A DNA stretch of 64,000 nucleotides from Proteromonas lacertae (lineage: Eukaryota > Sar > Bigyra > Opalinata > Proteromonadidae): the NCBI GenBank assembly GCA_002245135.1, contig NGBS01000583.1, positions 372,001 to 436,000 of the forward strand. The letters are read 5' to 3'. Below, one piece after another: positions 12,564 through 24,369 of the stretch. Both the position numbers and the translations under genes were made by a program. How positions within the stretch are numbered: the stretch's first letter is position 1; each line of letters opens with the position of its first letter. The notes beneath the pieces are model-generated. The model saw only the letters and a list, made by a program, of their open reading frames with translations. It had not been told where the DNA came from and did not search any database.

Positions 12564-15500
12564 TTAATTCAATTGTTTTCTTAGAAGCTGTATATTATTC
12601 TTTAATTCATTAATCAATTCAATAAAATCATTTTCAATAAAATTATACAGGAATGAATGAACTATTTTATCCATCATTTCCATTTGATCTTTAACTATTA
12701 TCTTCTTTCCATTTAATTTCTCTACTAGATTAGTATAAGTGTTTCTTTTCTCTAAATATTCATTGAAAATATCTTATAATCATCTATAAACAAATTATAA
12801 TGCAAGAAATTATAATACATCACATCTTAAAGTTAAGAAATTATACTTTTCCATTAAACTTTCTGTATCTCGAAGATTCTCAAAGAATGTTTCATACTGG
12901 CTTATTACATTATTAGCTATAATATCACTATATTGATTATTTACATCAAAAAGTGAAACTAGTTGTAAAACAGATGATAAATGCTTTTCATTTATATAGC
13001 GAATTAATTGTGACTTACTTTGATATTTCCTTAAATATGGAAGAGAAGTTTCTCTAATATAATCATTTAATTGTCTATTATGAACATCTTCTTGAGTAAT
13101 TGAACTATAATACAGTATAAAATATATATTCAAATATACATATAAATAATTTCGTATTGTTTTTCTAAACTGTTGGATTGATCATTCAATTGTTCTGTTA
13201 TTTCACTTTCATACTGCAATAATTCACTTACATGACTATCAATTAATATTGGATCATCAATATCATAATGAAAAACGATTTTAGATACAAATGATTGAAT
13301 GCTTGGATGTTTCAATGCAATATCTTTAAACTTATATTCATAACTTCTAATATCATCTCTTTTACTCTTCAAATATTGGTTTATTAAAGGCTATATATTG
13401 TTTATAGTAATAGTTTATAATACTTTTACTTTCTTTGTATATAACAAGTTATGTGATTTGATTAATTGATAACTTTCATACATATTGAAATGTGGAGTTT
13501 TGCATAATTGCTTATACTCTTCACATATATCATCAGGTATTTGTATATAATTCTTATATTTTTCATATGCTTTTGTAAATCTCTTTTCTACATTTGATAA
13601 TCTATTCTCATTCTCTAGTTTTGCAGCTTGATAAGTAGTCTACCATAATTTATATAAATATTATTATTATACATAAACAAAATTCCAATCTTCAATCAAT
13701 TTCTCACAATAAGTAATAGCTGTTGGTAAATCTTCAGCTGATCTTTCTACTGAGAAATATTCCATTATCTCTTTACATGATTCTGGTAATTCAATCTCTT
13801 GATCATCATCAGGTTTGTTTTGATTGTATTCTGTTACACAATCTCTTAACTGAGTAGTATATATAGAAGTAATAAGTTTATAAGCTGTCATTGAATCATA
13901 ACTCTAAAGGAATATAAAGAAAAATTATAGATACAATCAATCTACTATAGTTTCTAGTAAGTATATTTTGTGCTTCTTTGAACTGAGCCAAGTTGTTTTG
14001 AGTAATAGAAAGTAACTTATCATTATCTAATTCTTCATACTGATCAATTAAACTCTGATCGACTGATATATTCTTACTCTTTAAGTCATTATAAGCTGAT
14101 TTGTATTTTGATTTCAACACTGATAGATTTATTTTAATCTTATAACATTCTGGCAGTTCTGTTACTATTTGTTTAGCAACTTGAATTCCAGAATGAGATA
14201 ATACTTGTCTCTTTATTACATTCAAATAATCAATCATTTCTGCATCAATATAAGTTGAACTTAGTTTATCTCTATAAATCAAATTATTATTATTAACAAA
14301 TAATACATTTCTGATAGTAATAAAGCTTCTTCATTTTCTTCAGCTACAAAGTTATTGATTTCATTCGAAAGATCATTTAATTCATTCAATTTGTCATTAT
14401 ATTCACTAAGTGGAGTAGTAATAATTAATGGATGCATCATTAACCATTGACTTATCATATTGTATTTATTCTGTAACTTCACTTTATTCATATTCGATGA
14501 AGTGTTTATTATTTCTTGATATTTATCTCTACAAAAATATATAATTAAAACTAATCATACAACTCTGATTGTATTACTAAAATCATATCAGCCACTTGAA
14601 TTCTTTCTTTAATAAACACATCTAATTCTGAAATAGTTTGGTTTATTTGACTGATTATTTCAGTATAATCGTTTATTGATGAATGTTCAATATCGTGTGT
14701 ATTTAAAAACTCAATGTATTGTGTATACTTTTCAGAGAAAGTTGATAAATCATAAAGTGTCATGTTGTTTTGAATAACATCATAAAGAATACGACTAATA
14801 AATGAATATTAAATGAATGTATATACATTTGATCTTGACATTGTTTCTCTAATCTATCAACAGTTTGATTTGATTGGATAAATATCTAATAATATAAGCA
14901 ACAAAACAACATACTTCTATCTGTTTAAGTGTTTCTTTTATTTTCTTTGACATTTCAATACATTCACTTTCTTCAGCTTTTTCAATATTTAGTTTTGAAA
15001 CCCAATCACAATATAATTGATAGTTTGCTAGAAAATCATTTAAATTGTACATTTTGTTATTGTCTATCATTGTATATAATGCAGTTCTATAAAGCAATAA
15101 GTGTGAAGAATAATTATACATATCATTTTGTATATCTAGCAATATTGGTTTTATCTTATCAATTTTAGTTTTATAATTATTCAATTCAGTTATAAACGAA
15201 GTAATTTCATCATATAACTCTGCAAATTGTTGAGAAGTAGTGGTTTCTGGTGTTACTAATGATATTTTAGTATGTAAATCAAGGTATCTTGATAAGAAAT
15301 CAGTGTCACTAATATCATATTCTGCCTGAGTGTCTTTCATTAACTGATCTAAAACAGCTCTAAAATGAATAAAACATAACGATAAAATACAATTGTTCTT
15401 TCACTTTGTTAAAAGTACCTTCACTTTCACTTTGATTGATTAATTTCTAGATCATTATAATAGAATGGACTAATAATTATATATTTATACTTTATATGAT

Positions 15501-17988
15501 TGAACACTGTTAGTTATCAATGTCAATTGATCTTCAGCTTCCATCAGTATTGCATTCTCCCTATTCTGGTTTAATAACCATTTATTCACATTCTCATAAC
15601 ATTCGAAATAGACTGATATATTCTCAATTGGCGGAGATGTTGAATAGAGTTGATAAAACTCATTTCTATAAAAACAATAACAATATATGTAATATACAGT
15701 TTCTTACTAATATTTTGCAATAAAACATCAATTTGGTTATTAGTATTCTTTATTTCTTCCTATTACATATAATAATTAATTCATTTATACATCAATTTTA
15801 GGATTAATTTCATTGATTTTTGAAATTATCAATTGTATTTCCATTTCATTCATATCATTATTAATCAGTTTTAATCTCTTCAACATAACTTCATTATATT
15901 CATTTTCAATTGATGATAATGATACTCCACGAGTAGAACATGTATTATATTTTTGTTCCAATTCATCACTACAACAAAGAATATAATGATAGGTTATATA
16001 CATTAACTGTGATAAGTTTGAATATTGAGCTAACTTTGACATAATTGTAAGTTTCATATCATTTATGTTCTCTATTACTTGATTATACTCCATATCATTC
16101 ATATTATTGAAATTCATTGATGATAATTGTGTTAATAATTGTTGATGTTCTGGTAGTAATATTGGATTAGGAGTTGAATATAAATTCAATAATTCCTTTC
16201 TATTAAATATATAAATATATATAGAATATAGAATAAATACATTTTATTGGATATTTCACTTCCTCTACGATTCTTTGATTCAACAATACCTCTAACATTC
16301 TTCAAGTCATTCATAATCACTTTATAATAATCTTCACTCATAATATTATAGTTTATATTACCATATTTATTGATAATCTGCTGATGTTCTGGGATTATAT
16401 TTGGATATGGAGTTCCATATATTGACATTAATAAATTCCTATATAATAATAACAATAATAATAGTTTATACATTTCATTTATTATTTCATTGGCCTCTTT
16501 TATTCTAGTCTTAATAATATATTGAATATTATTTATCTGATTTCTATAATCCTGTATATCTGCTTGAGTTACTGTAGAATAATCAATAGCATTGACTATC
16601 AATAGTAATTGTGTATGTTCAGGTATGAAACTACTGATTGATATTTGTGGAGTAAGAGATGTAGAGTATAAATCAGTTAATTCAGCCACAGATGATTGAA
16701 TTGTTATACAGTTTTGATTAATCATCTATAATTGAATATATCTATATATAAACAATACAGTTAGTTTCTGTTGATTTTTTATCAATATATCCATCTTTTC
16801 ATTGTATTCTTTAGCATCAACAACTTCAGGGTTATCTTTTATAACAGAAAACCAGTCATTTATTGTTTGATATATTAGAATATATGGTTGAACAATAGCA
16901 TCAGATAGAAGTGTACAATTCTGTATCAAATCAAAGAATTGAATCAACTGTCCTTCTATTGGTGTAACAGTTGATGAAATGTGTAACGACTCTATATTAT
17001 TCTTAAATGGTATTAATGTATCATTTACATATTTATTAAATTCTATCAATTTCAACATATTAAAATCATAGGTTTTTATAAACGTATATTTGTTTTTTAT
17101 ATCTGAAGATAATGAAGATTGATCAAGCTGAGAATAATCACTTAATATTTTGTTTTTCATTGTATCATAGCATGATGCTAGATCTGCTGTTGTAATTAAG
17201 TTATTTAGATATATTTCACACTGTTTTTTATCATTCATATTAACAACTTGAAGATCTTGGTGTAATTGATTTAATTTCTGTGGATTATATTCTAATAATT
17301 GTAATAAATTCCTAAAAATAAATGATATATAAAAGATAAATAATATACAAATATTGATCAAATGCAGACTTATATGAATTATCTTTTAAAGAATCACAAT
17401 GAATATAATAATAAGTTCGATTTTCTATTAATAAAATGTACTGTAAATGTAGTGGTTTCATTGTAGCACTAAAATTACACACTTTTATACTGATATAATA
17501 TTGCTTAAGAGGTTCTGGGACTTGTAAGAAACAATAAAGGAATGAACGAAGTTGATTGTGGAATTCATGAATTTGCTGGTCCAAGAGGGTAGAAATTTTC
17601 AATTTATATTTATCAAATATATCTCTAATAAGTTCATCTTCTGAATTTTCATCTGCATCAGTACCAGTAGCACAATCTATTTCTTTCATGAGTTCTTTGT
17701 TTTCATTAAATCTATCTTGATATTCTGGACATTGTGGATATAGATAATCACTAAAATAAGAAATATATAATACATAACCTCATTTATCAGGACATGTTTG
17801 TAATACACTCTTTTTATAGTCTAAGATATAAACAACATCATTAATACACTAAATCTATCATGGATAGAGCTGATTTCTTGGTCCAATACATCACCATTCA
17901 GCTTTGCAGCTTTTTTAACTTTTCCAACTAACGGTTTTTCTCCTACAATTTTAGTAATTTCTTCTTGTTCCTCGATTACACGATCCAT
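12564..17988 (-). CDS. Hsp70-lid-like tandem repeat protein C
   Basis: Minus-strand paralogue of the 3111-8898 gene. It starts at ATG 17988 (MDRVIEEQEEITKIVGEKP) with an element reading GGCTTGA on its strand 25 nt upstream, and ends IQLLRKQLN-TAA at 12564. Exons again encode units of about 60-75 residues divided by introns of about 25-40 nt. W-type lid-like units: NDWFSVIKDNP with EYNEK (about 16850), NKWLLNQN (about 15590), YCDWVSK (about 15000) and SQWLMMHP with LSEYNDKLNEL (about 14430). Three successive units carry the PEHQQ/PEHTQ motif (about 16600, 16380, 16150), also present in gene B. The splice around 17740-17860 is uncertain: two phases are possible and one meets a stop, so an indel is possible there. 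It converges on the lidless Hsp70 with a 75-nt gap. Confidence 0.65.
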
Positions 17989-18012
17989 TTACTTAAAAAA
18001 AGATTTTTCAAA

Positions 18013-18022
18013 AAATGTCTCA
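18013..18022 (-). promoter_or_regulatory. GGCTTGA element upstream of lid-repeat gene C
   Basis: On the minus strand GATTGGCTTGAGA lies about 25 nt before ATG 17988. Confidence 0.4.
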
Positions 18023-18098
18023 AGCCAATCCAAAATTTTGGGGATTTGACAAATCAACGAAAATAATGTTTAAAACACAATTTATATATCAAAAAAAA

Positions 18099-21000
18099 TT
18101 AAATTTTATCAATATTAACATTTGATACTACTTGTTTTAAAGCCAATTTTCGGTATACCCCATTTTCAATTCTCATTAAATCTTCATGCTTTCCTGCTTC
18201 AACTACTCTTCCATGATCCATTACAAAGATTATATCAGCATTTTGAATTGTACTTAATCTATGAGCAACTATTATACTTGTTCTATCACTACTTTCTAAT
18301 AATTTATCAATTGCTTCTTGAACAACAGCTTCACTTTCGGTATCTAAAGCACTAGTAGCTTCATCTAACAACAATATCTTTGGATTTCTTAATACAGCTC
18401 TGGCAATGGCAATTCTTTGCTTTTGTCCTCCACTTAATTGTTCTCCTTTATTACCAACTTCAGTATTATATCCATCTGGGAATTCCATTATGAAATTATG
18501 AGCATTTGCTGCTTTTGCTGCTGCTACTACATCTTCATGAGTTATTTTATCATTTCCATAATCTCCCATCTTTATATTATCTTCAATTGTTCCACTGAAT
18601 AAAACTGGTTCTTGACCAACTAAACCAAATTGTTTTCTCAAATACTTTATATTGATTGATGTAATTTCATGACCATCTAATAAAACTTCACCTGAATCAG
18701 CATTATAGAATCTTTGTAATAAGCCAATTATTGTTGATTTACCACAACCACTTGAACCAACTAAAGCAACTTTCTGACCTTTTTGAATCTTCAAATTCAA
18801 TTTTCGTAATACTTGTTTGTTATTACCATCTACATTATAACCAAAATAAACATCTTTTAACTCAATTTCACCTTTTATCTCTGGTTTTTCTCCATTTTCA
18901 TTCGAATGATCAATAGTTGGAATTCTATCACAGATATTAAAAATACTGTTTGCAGCTATTTTGAACTTTACAGTATCCATTCCTAATGTAGCAACTAAAC
19001 CAATTGTTCCAGCACTATTAATATAAATAAATAAATAAATAAATGTTATACCATGAAGCCATTGCTAAAAACACATTCATAACTTGAACAGTATCACATC
19101 TACCTTGTAATATAAAAATACCACCAACTGCAAATCCTAATACAAAATTAGCGATTGTTATAAACTAAACAATATAATATAATATATATATATATATATA
19201 CATCAATATATCCTTGAACTATACCATTACAATATGAATCTCTCTTTCCTAACTCATTTGATGTTTGTTGTTTTGTTTGAAATTGCGACAATAAATTATC
19301 TTCTAATCCATAAGATTGAACTGTTCTGATTGAGTTAACTGATTCTGATACAATAGTACCTGCTTCTTCAAGAGGTTTTTTTACTTTTTCTGCGCTTTTT
19401 GACATAAATATAACTTGAACATATGTTCCAAATACAATCAGTGGAATGGAAATACAAACAACAAAAGTTAAAAGCCAATATGATGCAAAAGCGATAATAA
19501 GACTTGTAATTATACCAAAGAATGATTGAGAGTTAATCGCTAACTTTTGACCTAATGCTGTTTTAATATATGTATTATCTGTTGAAATTTCTGTTGTTAT
19601 TGAACCAGCAGTATGGTCTTTTTCATTATAAAATCCAACATCTTGTTTTAATAAAGATGTATAACACATTTTTCTTATTCTGCATGTATAAGATTCAGTC
19701 ATTGCACCAAAACCATAACATTTAAATGAATTTCCAACACATAATAGGATATTATAAACAATCATAATAACACACCACATTGTAACTCCATCCATCATAT
19801 CATGTACATTTGGTTTGTTATAATCATTTAACATGTTAGAGAAAATAAATGAAAATAAAGGTAAACCAATACCAACCATTGCTCCACCTATAATACCAAT
19901 GAAAATATTCCATTTTTCTGATAAAACATATGATAATAACCTCCAAGCTGATTTATTTGTCTCTTTTTGATCAATTACAGTTTTATCAATTTTTATATCT
20001 GATTTGATTATACTTGATTCACGAATGGATGATTTCTTCTCAAGAACTACTTCAGTTGGTGATACAATACCCTCAATATTATGTAGATTTTGCTTATTAC
20101 ATAATTCAGTATATACTCCATTTAGTTTCAATAATCCTAAGTGTGAACCTTGTTCTATTATTTCTCCTTGATTCATAACTATTATTCTATCAGCTTTTTC
20201 TATTGTGGATAATTTATGAGCAATTATAATTGTTGTTCTATTTTTTTGTTTTACCAATTCATCTAAAGCTCCTTGAACTATCTTTTCACTTTCACTATCT
20301 AATCCACTAGTTGCTTCATCAAGAATCATTATTGATGGATTTCTAACTAAAGCTCTAGCAATAGCTATTCTTTGTTTTTGACCACCTGACATTGAATGAC
20401 CTCCATCGCTTACTAAAGTATCATAACCTTGTTGAAATTCCATTATAAAATCATGAGCATATGCTAATTTAGCAGCTTTAATAATATCTTCATCACTACA
20501 TTCTAAATTTCCATATCTTATATTCTCTTTAATTGTGCCATAGAAAAGAACTGGTTCTTGACTAACTACACCTATTAATTTTCTATAACTCTTTATATTG
20601 ATGTTCTTTATGTCTTTATTATCAACTAATATTGATCCTGATTCAGGATCATAGAATCTTTGTATTAGCTGAGTTATTGTTGATTTTCCACTTCCACTTT
20701 TCCCAACTATTCCAATTGTTTGTCCACTTTCTATCTTCAAACTAAGATTTTTCAATACTGCTTGTTCTTTTCTTGATGGATAAGTAAAACTTACATTTCT
20801 AAACTCAATAATACCTTTGATTTCATCTATTTTCTCATTCTTCTCTTCATTTATTTCTGATTTACTTTCAATTGTTGAATAGATTGTTTTACAAATACCT
20901 CTTGATAAATTGAATGCTGATATTGCACCAGGTATCATAAATAAACTATAATTACCAGCCATTAATACTAAATAAGTTAAGAATGCTCCTCCTCCTGTAA

Positions 21001-22300
21001 AACAACTATCACCTGTTTGACATTTAAATGATTCATCACACTATGATAGATTATAACAATTTATTTATATATACAATATTCCTATTATTACATTCTTCAG
21101 ATGTAAAGTTATGATGATTGTTATTACAAACAGTGGAAATAAACAACTCACCAAACTCAGATTCAATATCATACATTCCAGGACAACTCTTTCTGAATCT
21201 AATGAATATAATAAAGAAATATTAATTATACGATTCCATCATATCATTTTGATCATCTCTAACAATAGCACCTCCATACCATAATCCACATGCTAATGCA
21301 ATATAAAACACCATATTGAAAAAACCTTCTGAAAATCCATTAAATCCAGCTACTTTTATACCAATCTTTTTTGCCTTAATAATCTAAAATTACATTTATA
21401 AATGTATATCTATACTGCTTGATCATAGATCTTATGAAAATAATCTTCAAGACCATAGGATGCAACTGTTTGAATTGAACTAATACTTTCTTCAATTATT
21501 CCACTACTTTTAGCATAGGCTGATTGTAAAGATCCGAAATATTTACCTGTATAGTTTCCAATATAAGTGGCTATGATACATAGTGGAATTCCTATTGCTA
21601 GTGTAACTAATGACATTTTCCAACCCTATGATCAAAATATAACAATGTAGTGATTATACGACAGTTAACCCAATTATATAACCTGTAATTAATTGACTAA
21701 ACGCTTTTAACATTTTACCTATTTCTATGCCTATTCCTGGAATTATTGAATAAGTATCATCAATAACTCGTGTTGACAATGTTTTAGAATCATTCATATC
21801 AAACCAAGATATTTCTTGTTTTAATATACTTTTATAGTACATACATCTAATTCTAGCCATTTGTCTTTCTAATAACATATTAAACAATCATATATCCATA
21901 CCAGCAGTATATTTAAAACAAAATGTGAATAAAAATGCTGTTATAGCGTTAACAACGTCTATTACTAACACATAAATAGAATTATTTGCTATGGCTTCTT
22001 TAATCTATTGATATTACTTAATATTAATACTTCACTTTCTTCAAGTAGTTCAATTAATTGAAATTGGTCAAATAATCTTCTTACAAATATCATTGCGACT
22101 GGATGACATACTCCACAGATTAATGCGCTTAACACTCCAACAATGTACAATAAAACATCTATTTTATCAGCATATTTGAATAGTTGACTAACAGGTAATG
22201 TTTTAGAATCAGTTTTTGTTGAATCAAGAATATCTTTAGAAGACTGAACATTATCTTTTTTAACTACATCAGTAGATGCCTTTTTGGTATTATTTCCCAT
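18099..22300 (-). CDS. Full-length ABCB/MDR-type ABC transporter
   Basis: Two halves, each with membrane helices followed by a nucleotide-binding domain. NBD1 (about 20100-20850) has Walker A GKSGSGKST, signature MSGGQKQRIAIARAL and Walker B IMILDEATSGLD. NBD2 (about 18130-18900) has GSSGCGKST, LSGGQKQRIAIARAV and ILLLDEATSALD. All catalytic residues are intact, as expected of an ATP-driven exporter of hydrophobic compounds, lipids or peptides. The start at 22300 (MGNNTKKAS) precedes a Lys/Ser-rich tail and the first helix. Exon junctions fit well, for example FKYTA|ERQMARIR across the intron near 21888-21920. A 9-bp inverted repeat lies 16-52 nt upstream of the ATG. The substrate cannot be read from sequence; homologues sit in plasma or internal membranes. 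Confidence 0.93.
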
Positions 22301-22315
22301 ATCTGCCGGTGATCT

Positions 22316-22352
22316 CTCTTTTGACTATCTATTCGTGAGAAAATCAAAAGAG
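22316..22352 (-). promoter_or_regulatory. 9-bp inverted repeat upstream of the ABC transporter
   Basis: CTCTTTTGA (22316-22324) and its exact reverse complement TCAAAAGAG (22344-22352) are separated by 19 nt, 16 nt from the transporter start codon. It could form a 5' UTR hairpin or be a dimeric factor site. No known regulator is recognised. Confidence 0.3.
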
Positions 22353-22524
22353 TAATTTTTGAAATGTTGGAATTTAACAAATGTAAAATACACAATCATT
22401 TAAGATGTAGTTTACAATAAAATTATTGCCTATATGTAGTAGAAGATTCATTATTAATGAATATTAAAAAATATTATCATAAAATATATGATATGATATA
22501 ATGAATTAAATTCGATAAAGTCTA

Positions 22525-23475
22525 CTATTTAGGAGGAAGAAGTGATAATCTTCTAGTACGAGTAAGTGTTGATGAAGGAGTAGATTTTTGAGTTTTTTCT
22601 TTCAACATTAACTTCAACTGATTGATTTCTTTCTGCATTTGATTCATCTAAGATATATTCAATATAAATATACCTTTTCTTTATAAAATGTAACATTTGT
22701 AGTTGAAGTAGCTGATATAATGTTTTGTAATGCCTTTTCTATATTCTCTTTTTCCATAATGCGACATTTATTTTGATTCTCTGATAATTCCTTGAGATAG
22801 GATGATGACTTAATTTGTTCTTCTTTTAACATGTTTTTTAAACTTTCAATTTGTTGTTTTGATTGCTCAATTTGCTGATTGAACGAATTTGTTGTTCTTT
22901 CATATAACTCTTTCTGTTGATTCAATTGAATATTCTTATAAACAGTATAGGTGAATTATAGATACTAATTTTACTGATTCATTCTGATTCAATTCAGTTA
23001 TACTGTTCAATTTTTCTGTCAATTGCTTATTCCTAGATATTATTACAATATTATATATCTTTAAAAAATACTGATTTCTTAGTATATTCATTTGCATGAG
23101 AACTTTTTGATACTCTTGCTTATCAATTTGATATTGTTTGATAAATGAATAGATATTGCCCATATCACACTTATTCGTTTCAATCTCTTAAATAAATAAA
23201 TAAATAAATGTACCACCTTTTAACTTAGCATTCTCTTTTGATAATGTCTCTATTTGTCTTTCATAATTCTTATTCTGATTCTCTAATACCTACAAATAAT
23301 TTTTATATATGTAACTTCTAGTTTGGTGCAATATTCTGTTGTACATTCACATATATGAGAATATTCTTCAACAATCTGTTCCAAAAAGTCATTTGCTAAA
23401 ACTTTATGTCAAATAAGTCGTACATAGAACATTCTTATACATATTATCCCTTAATATACTCTCAGATTCACTCAT
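22525..23475 (-). CDS. Small coiled-coil protein
   Basis: Five or six exons joined by introns of about 22-35 nt give a protein of about 230 residues that is almost entirely heptad-like helix. It begins MSESESILRDNMYKN, continues with ENQNKNYERQIETLSKENAK and a Gln/Glu/Lys-rich rod (QQIEQSKQQIESLKNML), and ends with a basic proline-containing tail TRTRRLSLLPPK-TAG. No enzymatic, membrane or targeting signal is seen. It could be a cytoskeletal or centrosomal adaptor, but no family is recognised. It is transcribed divergently from the mS26-like gene, with only 73 nt between the two ATGs, so the two likely share a promoter region. Confidence 0.6.
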
Positions 23476-23548
23476 TATATTCAAAAGAAAATTCAATTCA
23501 AAATATTTGATCGTTTCAATTTAAATCAATTTTGATTTTCTCTTGAAG

Positions 23549-24207
23549 ATGATGTTGAAAGGGCTCATTAATTATAGAAATACTGCAAAAATACAACAAA
23601 TAATGGTATATGGTTGTAATATATAATATTATTAGAGTTTAAGGCATTTTGTAACAAGAAAGGATTTGAAGCCTACAAATAAAGATGCTAAGAAATTGCT
23701 TTTTAAATCAATAGATGAGATTGGGGATTTTTCTCAAAAGAGATCGCAATATAAAAAGCATCTTCATTCACTTCGATATAAATACAATAATGAATTTACT
23801 CTTTTAGAAGAGCAAAAGAAGCAGGAACTTAAAAGAAAAACAAAAGAAATGTTGAGAGAGAATGAATTAGAAAGTCAAGAAGCACAAAGTCATAAGAAGA
23901 AAAGAGAAAACAACTTATTAGGCAAATTAGCTGAACAGAAAAAGTATTTTACTATTTAATTATATTGTATAGAGAAGATGAAAAAATAGCAAGACAGAAT
24001 TACGAATATATGATGAATTATAGAAAATTTAATTGTGCAAGACATTTAGAAGATTTAAGACAAGAATGTAAGACTTGGTGGAAAGTGACTGATAATATAG
24101 ACGAAGTATTTTTTATGTTGATATAATTATTATAGAAATTATGGAAAGAAATCAATAAAACAACCCCTACAAATTGGTATAGTACTTTTAGAGGAATGAA
24201 TAACTAA
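23549..24207 (+). CDS. Probable mitochondrial small-subunit ribosomal protein mS26-like
   Basis: Exons joined across introns at about 23606-23634, 23951-23980 and 24108-24136 encode about 190 residues. The N-terminus (MMLKGLINYRNTAKIQQIMSLRHFVTRKD) is basic with no acids for the first 24 residues, as in mitochondrial presequences. The centre is a long Lys/Glu/Gln-rich helix (LEEQKKQELKRKTKEMLREN). The C-terminus (DNIDEKLWKEINKTTPTNW, then YSTFRG) resembles the closing motif of MRPS26 proteins (ENLDARVEAAL...NYNWA-T-EG). mS26 binds the mitoribosomal small subunit. The family call is from motif memory only; another coiled mitochondrial protein is possible. Confidence 0.5.
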
Positions 24208-24369
24208 ATAATTATCAATTAATTCTTTTTTTTTCCTTTTAGTGTTTTATTTGCATTTGTTTTATGTATGTGTATAAGACAATGGATTATGTCATCCAAA
24301 TAATTAGAATAATAAAAATCTATAAAATAAATAAAAATAGATCCGTTTAAGTAGCCATTTTGATTAAGA

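Noticed and set aside
18122-18916. Plus-strand ORFs opposite the ABC transporter
   Set aside because: Leu/His-rich shadows of the conserved minus-strand NBD.
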